Assembly (NCBI RefSeq): GCF_048898065.1 | Contig: NZ_JBLWFI010000001.1 | Span: 1,488,001-1,552,000 of the forward strand | Source of the DNA: Tepidibacillus_B infernus | Lineage (GTDB): Bacteria > Bacillota > Bacilli > Tepidibacillales > Tepidibacillaceae | Direction of reading: 5' to 3' | DNA length: 64,000 nt | Shown: one piece after another, positions 1 through 9,072 of the stretch | How positions within the stretch are numbered: position 1 is the stretch's first letter | How the letters are laid out: each line of letters opens with the position of its first letter | Made by a program: the position numbers and the translations under genes | The notes under the pieces: generated by a model | Databases searched by the model: none | The model's input: only the letters and a program-made list of their open reading frames with translations | Told to the model about the DNA's origin: nothing

Positions 1-37
1 ATAAAAACAACTTCCCCTCAATTATCTTGATGGTATC

Positions 38-1024
38 TTAAAAACTACTATTTCGTTTAATTAGTTCGGTTGCAATGAAAACCTTTTTTGCTATCTTTCG
101 TCCTGATATTCTTTCCATCAATAAATCAACTGCTGTTTCTCCCATGATCTCCGTATAAACTTTTAATGTTGTTAATGAGGGATAAATATATTTAGATACA
201 CTAATATCATTAATTCCAATAATGTTTACTCGTTCAGGAACAGAAATATTCTCCTCAAGCAGAGCTCGTAATGCGCCAATAGCGATTAAATCATTTCCTA
301 CAAAAAAGGCTGTTGGCAGGTTTTCTCCATGATCGTGAATTGCCTGCTTCATCATTTTATACCCATCATTCACTGTAAAGGTTTTTATATACATGTAATT
401 TTCATCAAAAAGGTTAAGCTCTTGCATGTATGAACGAAACGTCTTATCTCGAAGATCTTCAATTTCTGCTGACCCATCTTTGAATGTTTCTCGGCCACCA
501 ATATAGCCAATCTTCTGGTGCCCCTTTTCAATTAAATAATTGATTATTTTTTTGGTTGCAACTTCAAAGTCAACAACAACCGAATCATAGGCATCCTCGT
601 CAGGGCTATAATCAACAAATACAATATGATCTGTAATTTCAGCCAGTGTCGCCACTTGATTTTCACTGAATTTACCTACTGCAATCATTCCTTGTATCTC
701 TTCTTGTTTTATCTCCTCTAAATTGTTATAAAAATATTTAACAACTTGGATGTCTAATTGTTGACAACGTTGTTCAATCCCAAAGCGGATAGACATATAA
801 TATAAATCTTCTAATTCTTCCTTTTCGGTATACCAATGAATCATTGCAATTTTTGCTGTTGAAGTTCTAACTGATCTTTTTTTATAGGATAGCTCTTCAG
901 CCACTTCAAAGATTTTCTTCCTTGTTTCATCAGTTACCGATAACGTTGCGTCGTAATTTAACACTCTAGAAACAGTTGCAATGGAAACTCCTGCTTTTTC
1001 TGCAATATCCTTAATTGTAGCCAT
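38..1024 (-). CDS. LacI-family transcriptional regulator
   Basis: This is a 328-residue sugar-responsive repressor of the LacI/GalR family. The first 50 residues form the classic helix-turn-helix with hinge helix (TIKDIAEKAGVSIATVSRVLN), followed by a periplasmic-binding-protein-like effector domain to the end. The ATG start has an AGGAG site 8 bases upstream. It is the last gene in a minus-strand run GH43, binding protein, two permeases, GH2, so it most likely controls that operon. Two LacI-type palindromes near 7298 and 7429 are possible targets. The inducer cannot be read from sequence, but neighbours suggest a plant-type oligosaccharide. Family call is firm; target is inferred. Confidence 0.93.
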   Translation of the reverse strand: MATIKDIAEKAGVSIATVSRVLNYDATLSVTDETRKKIFEVAEELSYKKRSVRTSTAKIAMIHWYTEKEELEDLYYMSIRFGIEQRCQQLDIQVVKYFYNNLEEIKQEEIQGMIAVGKFSENQVATLAEITDHIVFVDYSPDEDAYDSVVVDFEVATKKIINYLIEKGHQKIGYIGGRETFKDGSAEIEDLRDKTFRSYMQELNLFDENYMYIKTFTVNDGYKMMKQAIHDHGENLPTAFFVGNDLIAIGALRALLEENISVPERVNIIGINDISVSKYIYPSLTTLKVYTEIMGETAVDLLMERISGRKIAKKVFIATELIKRNSSF

Positions 1025-1139
1025 CTAAGCTACTCCTTTCTTCTTATTAATCTGAATTCTTTGATTCAAAACTACTATAACATAAGTTAATAAAAAAATT
1101 TAGTAAAAATATAGTAAGATTTTTATTATAATAATATTT

Positions 1140-2966
1140 TTAGTTAATTTTGTCTTTTATAATTTCATTATGCCAAGTTTCATTTATTTCTTTAATTTTT
1201 TTCAAATCACATTTTGGTTTTCGAGAATACGTGAGTAAGCCATTAATTTCTTGTTCAACATCTGTTAATTGTGTATAGCAGAATCCATGTAAAATTTTTG
1301 AAGCATAGACTGCTTCAAGAACTCTGCGATAATCCGCAACGAACTCTTGCTCATTTTTAACAGATGTATAACCCCATCCAGCATCCTCACCAACTTTAAA
1401 ACCAATACCCCCAAACTCTGTTAGAAGAATAGGTTCCCCTTGGTGTTCAAAACCATTGGCATAAATCCCACGACGTGCAGGTTGTGAGTGAAGAATAGCA
1501 TCTTTGGTGGATAAAGACTCTTTAAATGCTTCGTATTTTTCTTTTTCATCTTCACTTCCATGGTTATAATTATGAACCGCACAAATATCTGTTTTCGTTA
1601 ACTCCCAACCATCATTTGAAATGACTAAACGAGTTGGATCATACGAATGAATCAGATGATACATCGCTAATGAATGATGTTGTTGTTGGTGATTTGCCCG
1701 AATCATTGGAACTCCCCAACTTTCGTTTATCGGAACCCAAGCCACAATAGAGGGATGATTATAATCCCGTTCAATAATTTCAATCCATTCCTTTGTTAGC
1801 CTAGCTACAGCATCTTGACTATAATAAGGCGATGACGCACACTCACCCCAGACCAAGTATCCCAATTGATCAGCCCAGTATAGGAAACGAGGATCTTCTA
1901 CTTTTTGATGTTTTCTGCAGCCATTAAAACCCATTTCTTTAGCTAAAACAATATCTTTCTTTAAGTCTTCATCTGTTGGGGCAGTTAATAAACCATCTTC
2001 CCAGTATCCTTGGTCGAGAACGAGTTTTTGGTAATAAGGTTTATTGTTTAGATAAACCATACCATTTTCTGTGTGAATTTTCCTAAGACCAAAGTAAGAT
2101 TCTATTTCATCCAAAACATTTTGGTTATCTTCATCTTTTAAAGTAATCTTTATATCAAATAAATTCGGAGTTTCTGGTGTCCAATTCCAACCATTATGAT
2201 GGAACCCTGTTCTAAAAATATGTTGATTATATAGATTGATTGAACGCTTATTGTACGACTCGTAGATTTCAATTGTATCTCGAGCAACGAAATCATTCTT
2301 AATTTGAATTTCAATTTCTGCTTTCTTGTTCGCAAATTCTCCTATTACGTCAAACTCTACGTCAATCGAACCACGATCGATATCTGGAATCAATCTTAAC
2401 TTCGAAATTCTAGTCGAGTTCACAGGTTCTAACCAAACCGTTTGCCAAATACCTGTTGTACGTGTGTACCAAATGGAATCCGATTTCTCAATCCAGAATT
2501 GTTTTCCTCTTGGAATGGTCTCATCAGTCGATGGGTCTTCAACTCTTACAACGATCGATTCTTTCTCCCATGTTAGATGTTCAGTAATGTCAAAGGAAAA
2601 AGGTGTATGTCCACCCTCATGATATCCAGCAAATTGTCCATTAACATAGATCCATGCACGATAATCTACGGCACCAAAATGAATAAGAATTTTTTTGTCA
2701 TTCCATTCGTTTGGAATCGTAAATTCTCTTTTATACCAAACCCAGTCATGGAACGAAGGATCATGAATTCCACTTAATCTCGTTTGATATGCGAATGGAA
2801 CATTAATTTTTCGATCAAATGGTTCATCCTTTTGAAACCATTTTTCCTTTAAGCCAACATTATTATCATCAAAGGCAAAACCCCATTCGCCATTTAAATT
2901 GAACCAATCCTTCCGTACTAGTTGTGGTCTGGGGTATTCTGATCGAGGGATTTTTTTCATTAACAT
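1140..2966 (-). CDS. Glycoside hydrolase family 2 protein
   Basis: A 608-residue glycoside hydrolase with the GH2 layout: N-terminal sugar-binding jelly-roll (about 1-190), an immunoglobulin-like domain (about 190-300) and a TIM barrel. The acid/base glutamate is in VPINESWG and the nucleophile in LLTEFGG. It has no signal peptide, so it acts in the cytoplasm on imported oligosaccharides. It is shorter than LacZ (about 1000 residues) and closer in size to beta-glucuronidase or small beta-galactosidases. Its place after ABC permeases and beside a GH43 enzyme suggests removal of side sugars from plant polysaccharide fragments. The exact sugar is unknown. Two ATG codons six bases apart are possible starts. 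Confidence 0.9.
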   Translation of the reverse strand: MLMKKIPRSEYPRPQLVRKDWFNLNGEWGFAFDDNNVGLKEKWFQKDEPFDRKINVPFAYQTRLSGIHDPSFHDWVWYKREFTIPNEWNDKKILIHFGAVDYRAWIYVNGQFAGYHEGGHTPFSFDITEHLTWEKESIVVRVEDPSTDETIPRGKQFWIEKSDSIWYTRTTGIWQTVWLEPVNSTRISKLRLIPDIDRGSIDVEFDVIGEFANKKAEIEIQIKNDFVARDTIEIYESYNKRSINLYNQHIFRTGFHHNGWNWTPETPNLFDIKITLKDEDNQNVLDEIESYFGLRKIHTENGMVYLNNKPYYQKLVLDQGYWEDGLLTAPTDEDLKKDIVLAKEMGFNGCRKHQKVEDPRFLYWADQLGYLVWGECASSPYYSQDAVARLTKEWIEIIERDYNHPSIVAWVPINESWGVPMIRANHQQQHHSLAMYHLIHSYDPTRLVISNDGWELTKTDICAVHNYNHGSEDEKEKYEAFKESLSTKDAILHSQPARRGIYANGFEHQGEPILLTEFGGIGFKVGEDAGWGYTSVKNEQEFVADYRRVLEAVYASKILHGFCYTQLTDVEQEINGLLTYSRKPKCDLKKIKEINETWHNEIIKDKIN

Positions 2967-3029
2967 TCATCTCCATTTATATTCTAGTCAATTATTCGTA
3001 TCATGTAATAATCACTTTAAAAGTCAATA

Positions 3030-3866
3030 CTATTCTTTTCCTCCACTAAATGTAATTCCTTGAACAAAGTATTTTTGTGCAAAAATAAAGACTATTAACA
3101 TTGGAATCGTAGCAATTGTTGTTAATGCCATTAATTTACTTGGCGAGCTTACAAAACTTCCTAATTGCATAATGGCAATTCCAACGGAAACAGTTCTCAT
3201 TTCCGGTGAGGAAGTGACGACTAATGGCCATAAAAAGTCATTATAAATAGATATAAAAGTAAATATGCCGAGTGTTAATAATGCAGGGTGGACTAGTGGA
3301 AGCATAATCGTCAAAAAAATTTTAAATTTATTTGCTCCATCAATCATTGCTGCTTCTTCAATATCCTTTGGTATGGTTAAAAAGAATTGTCTTAATAAAA
3401 AAACACCAAAAGCATTCGAGGTATACGGCAAGATTAAAGCCCAATACGTATCTAATAAGTTAAAATTGTTAAATTCCAAATAAAGCGGCAAGAAAATAAC
3501 AATAAATGGAATCATCATCGTTGCAAGGAACATCCCAAAAATTATTTTACGAAATGGAAATTCTAATCTTGCCAACGCATAGGCTGCTAGAGCATCTATA
3601 ATTACTACTAATAAAGAACCAGATACCCCAACAAAAATTGAATTCGCTAACCAACCTAAAACTGGGGTCTCATTCGTATTTTCAAACAAAGTATAAATGT
3701 AATTCGCTAGTGTTGGTCTTTCAGGAAACCAGTGAATTATAGAGGAATAAGCCTCTGCATCAGTCTTTAGAGATGTTGAAACCATCCATAAAATAGGAAT
3801 AATAAAAAATAGACTGACTAAGATCGCAAGTAGTACAAGTAATATTTTATTTATTTTTTTATTCAT
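3030..3866 (-). CDS. Carbohydrate ABC transporter permease, MalG-type (CUT1)
   Basis: A 278-residue inner-membrane permease with six predicted membrane segments. The cytoplasmic EAA loop (EEAAMIDGANKFKIFLTIMLP) contacts the ATPase and identifies the CUT1 MalG-like class. It starts with ATG behind AGGAGG and lies 14 bases after the partner permease, so the two are co-transcribed. Together with the lipoprotein at 4828-6117 it forms an oligosaccharide importer. No ATPase gene is present in the operon. In many Bacillales one shared MsmX-type ATPase serves several such importers, and that is the likely arrangement here. Confidence 0.93.
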   Translation of the reverse strand: MNKKINKILLVLLAILVSLFFIIPILWMVSTSLKTDAEAYSSIIHWFPERPTLANYIYTLFENTNETPVLGWLANSIFVGVSGSLLVVIIDALAAYALARLEFPFRKIIFGMFLATMMIPFIVIFLPLYLEFNNFNLLDTYWALILPYTSNAFGVFLLRQFFLTIPKDIEEAAMIDGANKFKIFLTIMLPLVHPALLTLGIFTFISIYNDFLWPLVVTSSPEMRTVSVGIAIMQLGSFVSSPSKLMALTTIATIPMLIVFIFAQKYFVQGITFSGGKE

Positions 3867-3880
3867 TTATTTAACCTCCT

Positions 3881-4765
3881 CTATTTTCCTTCTTTGCCCA
3901 TCAAGCGGAACTGAATTAAGGAGACCAACATAATAATTAAAGATAAACTTACAGCCATAGAAGTTGCTGTACCTAAAGATAAATTTGAAAAAGCTTCTTC
4001 ATATATACTCATTAGCAGTACTTTTGTATCTGTTCCGGGACCACCACGAGTCATTAAAAATGGCTGCCCAAAAATATTAAATGAAGCAATTGTAGAGGTA
4101 ACAAAGACAAACAATGTCACATTTTTAATAGACGGTAAGGTAATATTTATGAATTTTTGCCATGACCCAGCTCCGTCAATTTCTGCTGCTTCATATAAGG
4201 ACTGTGGCACCTCATCTAAGGCATTTTGAAAGATAATCATGTTAAACCCTACTGTCCACCAAATGGTTGCAACTACAATTGATACCCATGCCCAAGAAGT
4301 AGTCGTTAACCATGCTATTTTAGGTATTCCTAAATCGGATAGATAAGCATTAATTAAACCACTATTTGTATCTAAGATCCATAGCCATAAAACTGAAATC
4401 ACCGTTACAGATATGGCTGTTGGCAAGAAATAGATCGAACGGAAGAATCCTTTGAATTTACTTGGCAAATTCTTAATTATCAATGCTAATACCAGACCAA
4501 CAACAACTAAAAATGGTACACTAAATATAACAAATTTAATGGTTTTCCAAAGCCCATCCCAAAATATTGTATGAATTCGTTTATCTGGATTAAACAAGTC
4601 TATATAATTCTCAAATCCTATAAAAGGGTGAGCATTTCCTATTAATTCCCAATCATGCAAACTAATATAAATTCCATAAATCAGTGGAACAACCATAAAA
4701 AATAAAAACGCCAACGTATAAGGTAATAAAAACAAATAAGATGTTAGATAGTTTTTTCGCTTCAT
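3881..4765 (-). CDS. Carbohydrate ABC transporter permease, MalF-type (CUT1)
   Basis: A 294-residue permease of the MalF-like CUT1 class with six predicted membrane helices. The EAA loop reads YEAAEIDGAGSWQKFINITLP. The start ATG follows AGGAGG by 5 bases. It sits between the solute-binding protein and the MalG-type permease and pairs with the latter as a heterodimeric channel. The length and the first helix arrangement fit short Gram-positive MalF homologues, which lack the large periplasmic loop of E. coli MalF. The substrate is inferred to be an oligosaccharide from the flanking GH43 and GH2 genes. Confidence 0.93.
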   Translation of the reverse strand: MKRKNYLTSYLFLLPYTLAFLFFMVVPLIYGIYISLHDWELIGNAHPFIGFENYIDLFNPDKRIHTIFWDGLWKTIKFVIFSVPFLVVVGLVLALIIKNLPSKFKGFFRSIYFLPTAISVTVISVLWLWILDTNSGLINAYLSDLGIPKIAWLTTTSWAWVSIVVATIWWTVGFNMIIFQNALDEVPQSLYEAAEIDGAGSWQKFINITLPSIKNVTLFVFVTSTIASFNIFGQPFLMTRGGPGTDTKVLLMSIYEEAFSNLSLGTATSMAVSLSLIIMLVSLIQFRLMGKEGK

Positions 4766-4827
4766 ATTGTCCTCCTTATAGAAATGGGGGAGAAATTCTC
4801 CCCCATTAAAGGTTCACATCTTAAAGG

Positions 4828-6117
4828 CTATTTTTGTTCATCAATGATTTGTTGTGCCTTTTTAGCTGCTTCATCAAGCGCTTGTTTTACGGGTAATTTA
4901 TTCAATAATGCCAAATTAACATTTTCCCATAATGGGTTAGAAATTTGTCCCCATTTTTCAATTTGCGGACTGAATTTTGCATATTCAAACTCTTCGGCTA
5001 CTTTTGGTTGTTGGTACATATCTTTAAATTCTTGAGATTCTCTAACCTTCACCGATGCAGGTGCTTGACCAGATTTCGCCCAATCAATTGCATTTTCAGA
5101 AATCCATTTCATAAAGGTTTGTGCGGCTTCATTTGTTTTTTCATCATTTACACTAGCTGGGATTACAAAGTTATGTCCATTTGCATACACGGATTGTTCT
5201 TTTGTCCCTAACATTGGAACAGGTGCAACTCCATAATTAATTTTTGCCTCTTCCCATGCGGCCATCATCCAAGGCCCATTTAAATGCATTGCATTTTTAC
5301 CTTGTTTAAATAAAGTTACCTCTCCATCTTGCTGTACATTTGCTGGCGAAACTTTATATTCGAAAATTAAATCTTTTAAGAATTGTAAAGCTTCAACACC
5401 TTCTTGACTATTAAAAGTAACCTTCTTCGTTGAAGCATCAGCTAATTGACCACCATTTTGATATAAAACTGTTGGGAAAATAAATTGTTGTGGCCATAAA
5501 GTTGGAACGACAAAACCATATTGTTCTTTACTTACATCAGTTAATTTTTGAGCATATTGCAAGAATTCTTCACGAGTTTTTGGTGGTTTTTCTGGATCTA
5601 AGCCCGCAGCTTTAAATAAATCTTTGTTCCAATATAATACCAATGGATGAATATCTAGTGGAATACCATAACGCTTTCCGTTAATAAGCGATGCATTCCA
5701 AGCCGTAATAGCGAAATCGCTTTCTTTTAATCCAGCTTTTTGAACAAAAGTCCCTAAATCTTCTAATAAACCTTTACTTGCATATGTTGGAATTTGGTCA
5801 GTATGCATAATCATTAAATTTGGTAACGTTTGTTTTCCAGAAAAGGCTAAATCAATCATATTATAGTATTGATTTTGTGGAACGATATTTAAATCTACAT
5901 TGATTTTTCCTTGATTCTCTTCATTAAATTTTTTAACCATATCTTTCATATATTGGCCATCCGGGCCTGAAAACGGCGCCCAAAAGACAACTTTTGTTGC
6001 ACCACTTGCTCCTGAGTTATCCGCATTATCATTTGAATTACTGCCTGAACAAGCAGATAATGTAAACACCAATACGACTACCAGCATCAAGCTAACCCAT
6101 TTTGAAACTTTAATCAT
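4828..6117 (-). CDS. Extracellular sugar-binding lipoprotein of ABC transporter
   Basis: A 429-residue family 1 solute-binding protein. The first 22 residues form a lipoprotein signal ending in LSAC, so it is tethered to the outer face of the membrane. The mature part has the typical two-lobed binding fold, with sequences such as VVFWAPFSGPDG near the start and GKNAMHLNGPWMMAAWEE in the second lobe. It captures an oligosaccharide and delivers it to the two permeases encoded directly downstream. A GGAGG site lies 10 bases before the ATG. Ligand identity is not visible in the sequence. Confidence 0.93.
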   Translation of the reverse strand: MIKVSKWVSLMLVVVLVFTLSACSGSNSNDNADNSGASGATKVVFWAPFSGPDGQYMKDMVKKFNEENQGKINVDLNIVPQNQYYNMIDLAFSGKQTLPNLMIMHTDQIPTYASKGLLEDLGTFVQKAGLKESDFAITAWNASLINGKRYGIPLDIHPLVLYWNKDLFKAAGLDPEKPPKTREEFLQYAQKLTDVSKEQYGFVVPTLWPQQFIFPTVLYQNGGQLADASTKKVTFNSQEGVEALQFLKDLIFEYKVSPANVQQDGEVTLFKQGKNAMHLNGPWMMAAWEEAKINYGVAPVPMLGTKEQSVYANGHNFVIPASVNDEKTNEAAQTFMKWISENAIDWAKSGQAPASVKVRESQEFKDMYQQPKVAEEFEYAKFSPQIEKWGQISNPLWENVNLALLNKLPVKQALDEAAKKAQQIIDEQK

Positions 6118-6196
6118 CTTACTCTTTCCTCCTTTAATTCTTCATTGTCTATTGTTAGCATTTGCATTAAAAGATGTGAATTTTAATAATGTTTTT

Positions 6197-7240
6197 TTAA
6201 TCTATTCTTATTTCCTGTTCCAAATAAGTAGGTCCTTCAATTTTTATTCTTCCATCTTCAAAAAAAAGCCTATCAATATACATTTGTCTTAATCCGCTAG
6301 GTGCATTAGGATAAGTATGAGTATGATAAATAATGTAAAGATTTTCACCATCTGGTCCAAGAGTTACACTATTATGACCTGGGCCGGATATACCATGTTC
6401 GAGATCTTTTGATAGGATTGGATTTTCTTTAGCTTTCTTAAACGGACCCATTGGATGATCAGAAACAGCGTATCCGATAGCATAATCTGCACTTGCATAA
6501 AAATTGGCTGAGTACATAAGATAATATCTTTTATCATGTTTTAGAACAAATGGACCCTCATTCCATTGAAAGTCTCTGTCAATACCTTCCCATTGTTGAT
6601 CTGGGGTAATTAGCAATTGAGGTTGACCGATTAATTGAGTTAGACTCTGATCCATTTTTTGAACATATATTTGACTGACGTGTTTTCCATTGATGATATT
6701 TTCAGAGTTATCCTTAACATAATATAGATAGGGTGTCCCATCATTATCAATAAAGATATCCCCATCAATATAGGAACCTTCTTTTTTAATAATATCAACG
6801 CTAGTATCTTTAAATGGTCCTAATGGATCTTTACTTGTTGCAATTGAAATCCGTAAGTGTCCATCATTATTCCGAGCGCTGTAAACCATATAGAACATAC
6901 CATCGTGTTTAATCACTTCTGGAGCCCAGAAATCACCAGTTGCCCATCTGTTTGCCTGCTCATAATGATCATATGCCAACCCTTTATATTCCCAACTTAC
7001 TAAGTTATTAGATTTCCATACTTTAAATCCCCTTGTAGCTTCAGAAGTTGCATACATATAATAGGAGTTCCCTGTTTTCAATACAAACGGATCACCAATG
7101 TCAGTCATATCTCCAACAGGATTTTTATAAGTAATCGTTTTTTGCGCCAACAATGAATAGAACACCCCAATTCCTGCAATAACCGCAACAGACAACAAAA
7201 TACTAGAGATTAAGAACACTTTTCGGTATTTCTCCTTCAA
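6197..7240 (-). CDS. Glycoside hydrolase family 43 protein, membrane-anchored or secreted
   Basis: A 347-residue GH43 five-bladed propeller enzyme. The general base aspartate is in DPFVLKTGN, the pKa-modulating aspartate in YIDGDIFID and the acid glutamate in NEGPFVLK. Residues 8-30 are hydrophobic with no lipobox, so it is an uncleaved anchor or signal peptide that places the enzyme outside the cell. GH43 members are mostly arabinofuranosidases, arabinanases and beta-xylosidases. It is the first gene of the operon and would release oligosaccharides for the ABC importer. The start is TTG behind GGAGGGGAGAGA, judged from the ribosome site. Confidence 0.9.
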   Translation of the reverse strand: MKEKYRKVFLISSILLSVAVIAGIGVFYSLLAQKTITYKNPVGDMTDIGDPFVLKTGNSYYMYATSEATRGFKVWKSNNLVSWEYKGLAYDHYEQANRWATGDFWAPEVIKHDGMFYMVYSARNNDGHLRISIATSKDPLGPFKDTSVDIIKKEGSYIDGDIFIDNDGTPYLYYVKDNSENIINGKHVSQIYVQKMDQSLTQLIGQPQLLITPDQQWEGIDRDFQWNEGPFVLKHDKRYYLMYSANFYASADYAIGYAVSDHPMGPFKKAKENPILSKDLEHGISGPGHNSVTLGPDGENLYIIYHTHTYPNAPSGLRQMYIDRLFFEDGRIKIEGPTYLEQEIRID

Positions 7241-7297
7241 TCTCTCCCCTCCTTTTTTAGTAGAATTAAGCGTATCCCTTTTCAGAAAACCCTTACT

Positions 7298-7339
7298 TGT
7301 TTACGCTTACATTATCGTTTAAAAAACAAAAAAATTCAA
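7298..7339 (-). promoter_or_regulatory. Sigma-A promoter with LacI/CcpA-type operator for the sugar operon
   Basis: On the minus strand TTGAAT (7334-7339) and GATAAT (7311-7316) are separated by 17 bases, about 70 bases before the GH43 start. Directly downstream, 7298-7311 reads TGTTTACGCTTACA, a palindrome with central CG that matches the CcpA cre consensus at all but one position and also fits LacI-family operators. Binding there would block transcription start. Confidence 0.7.
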
Positions 7340-7428
7340 GTAAAAATTTTAGGAAATTTTTTACCTTGATTTGAATATAACCTTGTTTAAACAACTCGTC
7401 AATAACTTTACTCTTTAATATTTCTATC

Positions 7429-7442
7429 AGAAAACGATAACA
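7429..7442. promoter_or_regulatory. Second LacI/CcpA-type operator upstream of the sugar operon
   Basis: The sequence AGAAAACGATAACA matches 13 of 14 positions of the cre consensus TGWAANCGNTNWCA. Its centre is 131 bases from the operator at 7298-7311, on the upstream side of the promoter. Such spacing could allow looping by a tetrameric LacI-type repressor or separate control by CcpA. Which protein binds is not known. Confidence 0.5.
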
Positions 7443-7512
7443 TTAGCTAATTTAGGTTATGTCATTATAAAAATAAATGTAGAAATTTCATAACCTGAAT
7501 CAATATTTTTAG

Positions 7513-7539
7513 TAAAAAAAAGAGAGCTGCTTCGCTCTC
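7513..7539 (-). terminator. Small intrinsic terminator-like hairpin
   Basis: GAGAGC (7522-7527) pairs with GCTCTC (7534-7539) around a six-base loop, and the minus strand continues into a run of eight T. It lies in the 608-base gap between GH43 and glpC, where no gene was seen. It would act as a second stop for transcripts passing the glpC terminator. Confidence 0.55.
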
Positions 7540-7831
7540 AATTCAAAAAAATTAGCGCTATTCTATGTTAAAAGCATTTCTATAGAAAATCCCATATTAA
7601 CGAACGATGGTAAACACAAGCCACATAAGTCCAAAGCTAATGATATTGCTTAAATTCGATTGGAATATTTTACAATGATTAGTTTTGCTATATTCTTGAT
7701 CTGATTTTTTGCAAACGAAAAATCTAGATAGATTCTAAGAACTAATAAAACGAACACACAACTCCTTTTATAAAATGTTGTATGAAAACCTTCAGCATTT
7801 ATTATACATTTGTTTGTAAAATGTGGGTATT

Positions 7832-7867
7832 AAAAAAGCAGCATTCCATTAGGCGTGCCGCTTTTTT
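7832..7867. terminator. Terminator at the end of glpABC
   Basis: A 12-base stem (7832-7843 with 7856-7867, one G-T type mismatch) begins and ends in six A or T, so it can work on both strands. It overlaps the stop codon of glpC at 7849-7851. Confidence 0.75.
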
Positions 7868-9072
7868 GTATTGTTTGCATTATTATAAGATTCAGATAGA
7901 ATTTGCATCGGATGTAATACTTTTTTATCTGTAAGCTGATCTAGTTGATTTTTGCACATGCCGCATTCTGTTACTGTATAATCTGCATTTAATTCTTCCA
8001 CTGCTTCCTTCATCTGAATTCCTATTTTTAGCGATAGGTCAAATTTCTCTTCTTTAAATCCAAAAGTTCCACATTGGCCACAACAACCAGCAGCTAAATC
8101 CTGAATTTGATAATTAGGGATCAGTTCAAGAACATCCATAGCTGGGTTGCCAATTCCTTGGGATTTCATGTGACAAGGAGCATAGTATCCTGCTTTCACA
8201 TTCATTGGAGCCAAATTCGTATTCATTTCTCCTTGCTCATGCAACATTCTTAAGTATTCATCAGCATCATATACATGTTCAGCTAATTCCTCGGCTCCAG
8301 GTATATTTAAAATAGAAACATACTCTTTTTTCAAAGCTAAAGTACAACTAGTACAAGTGAGTACCACATCGTATCCTTGACGTGTATATTCAAGCAGGCT
8401 ATTCACATTAAATGTTGCATTTTTCATCAGTTGATCCATTTGGCCGTTTGCTAACATAGGAATGCTACAACAATGTTGTTCAGGATATGCTACTTCAATT
8501 CCGTTGTAAGCCATGACTTCCACAAAAGCCTCAGCTACCTCAGGGGCATTATATGTAGCATAGCAACCGACAAAATAGGCCACTTTTCGTTTCGTTTTTG
8601 CCGTTTTCTTTTTATAACGACGGTTGAAATTATTGATGGTGTACTTAGGAAATTTTCGTTCAGCATGAATTCCCATTATCTTTTGCATTATTTTACGCAC
8701 GGGTTTGATCTCCATCACTGTATTTGTAATTGGTGCAAAAGTTGAAGCCACTTTTCCTACAAGTTCTGCTCGACTTAAGATTTTATCGCGAAACTTAGTA
8801 CCTAACATCTCCGCGTGAATAGCTTTGACTTGTGCTGTTAATGTAGTGACATGCACATTTTCTGGGCAAGAGATATCACAGTTTCCACATAGCGTACATA
8901 GCTCAATACGTGGATCATCAATGAGTTCTTGATTCTCCATCAATCGTTTCAGCTCAGGTCCTAAATGTTTTGGTCCACCAAAATCTAGTGTTGCATTGGA
9001 AACAGGACAACTGACTACACAAGCATTACATTTGAGACATTGATCATAACTGGTTTCGAGTAAGTTTATCAT
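7849..9072 (-). CDS. glpC: Anaerobic glycerol-3-phosphate dehydrogenase subunit C
   Basis: A 407-residue iron-sulfur subunit that links the GlpAB dimer to the membrane quinone pool. Two 4Fe-4S ferredoxin motifs lie at the N-terminus (CLKCNACVVSCP and CTLCGNCDISCP), followed by two CCG domains (for example CCSIPMLANGQ and CCGQCGTFGF) of the HdrD/GlpC type. The ATG follows a GGAGG site. It overlaps the end of glpB by 29 bases, so the two are translationally linked. With glpA and glpB it forms a complete set for oxidising glycerol-3-phosphate without oxygen. Confidence 0.95.
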   Translation of the reverse strand: MINLLETSYDQCLKCNACVVSCPVSNATLDFGGPKHLGPELKRLMENQELIDDPRIELCTLCGNCDISCPENVHVTTLTAQVKAIHAEMLGTKFRDKILSRAELVGKVASTFAPITNTVMEIKPVRKIMQKIMGIHAERKFPKYTINNFNRRYKKKTAKTKRKVAYFVGCYATYNAPEVAEAFVEVMAYNGIEVAYPEQHCCSIPMLANGQMDQLMKNATFNVNSLLEYTRQGYDVVLTCTSCTLALKKEYVSILNIPGAEELAEHVYDADEYLRMLHEQGEMNTNLAPMNVKAGYYAPCHMKSQGIGNPAMDVLELIPNYQIQDLAAGCCGQCGTFGFKEEKFDLSLKIGIQMKEAVEELNADYTVTECGMCKNQLDQLTDKKVLHPMQILSESYNNANNTKKRHA

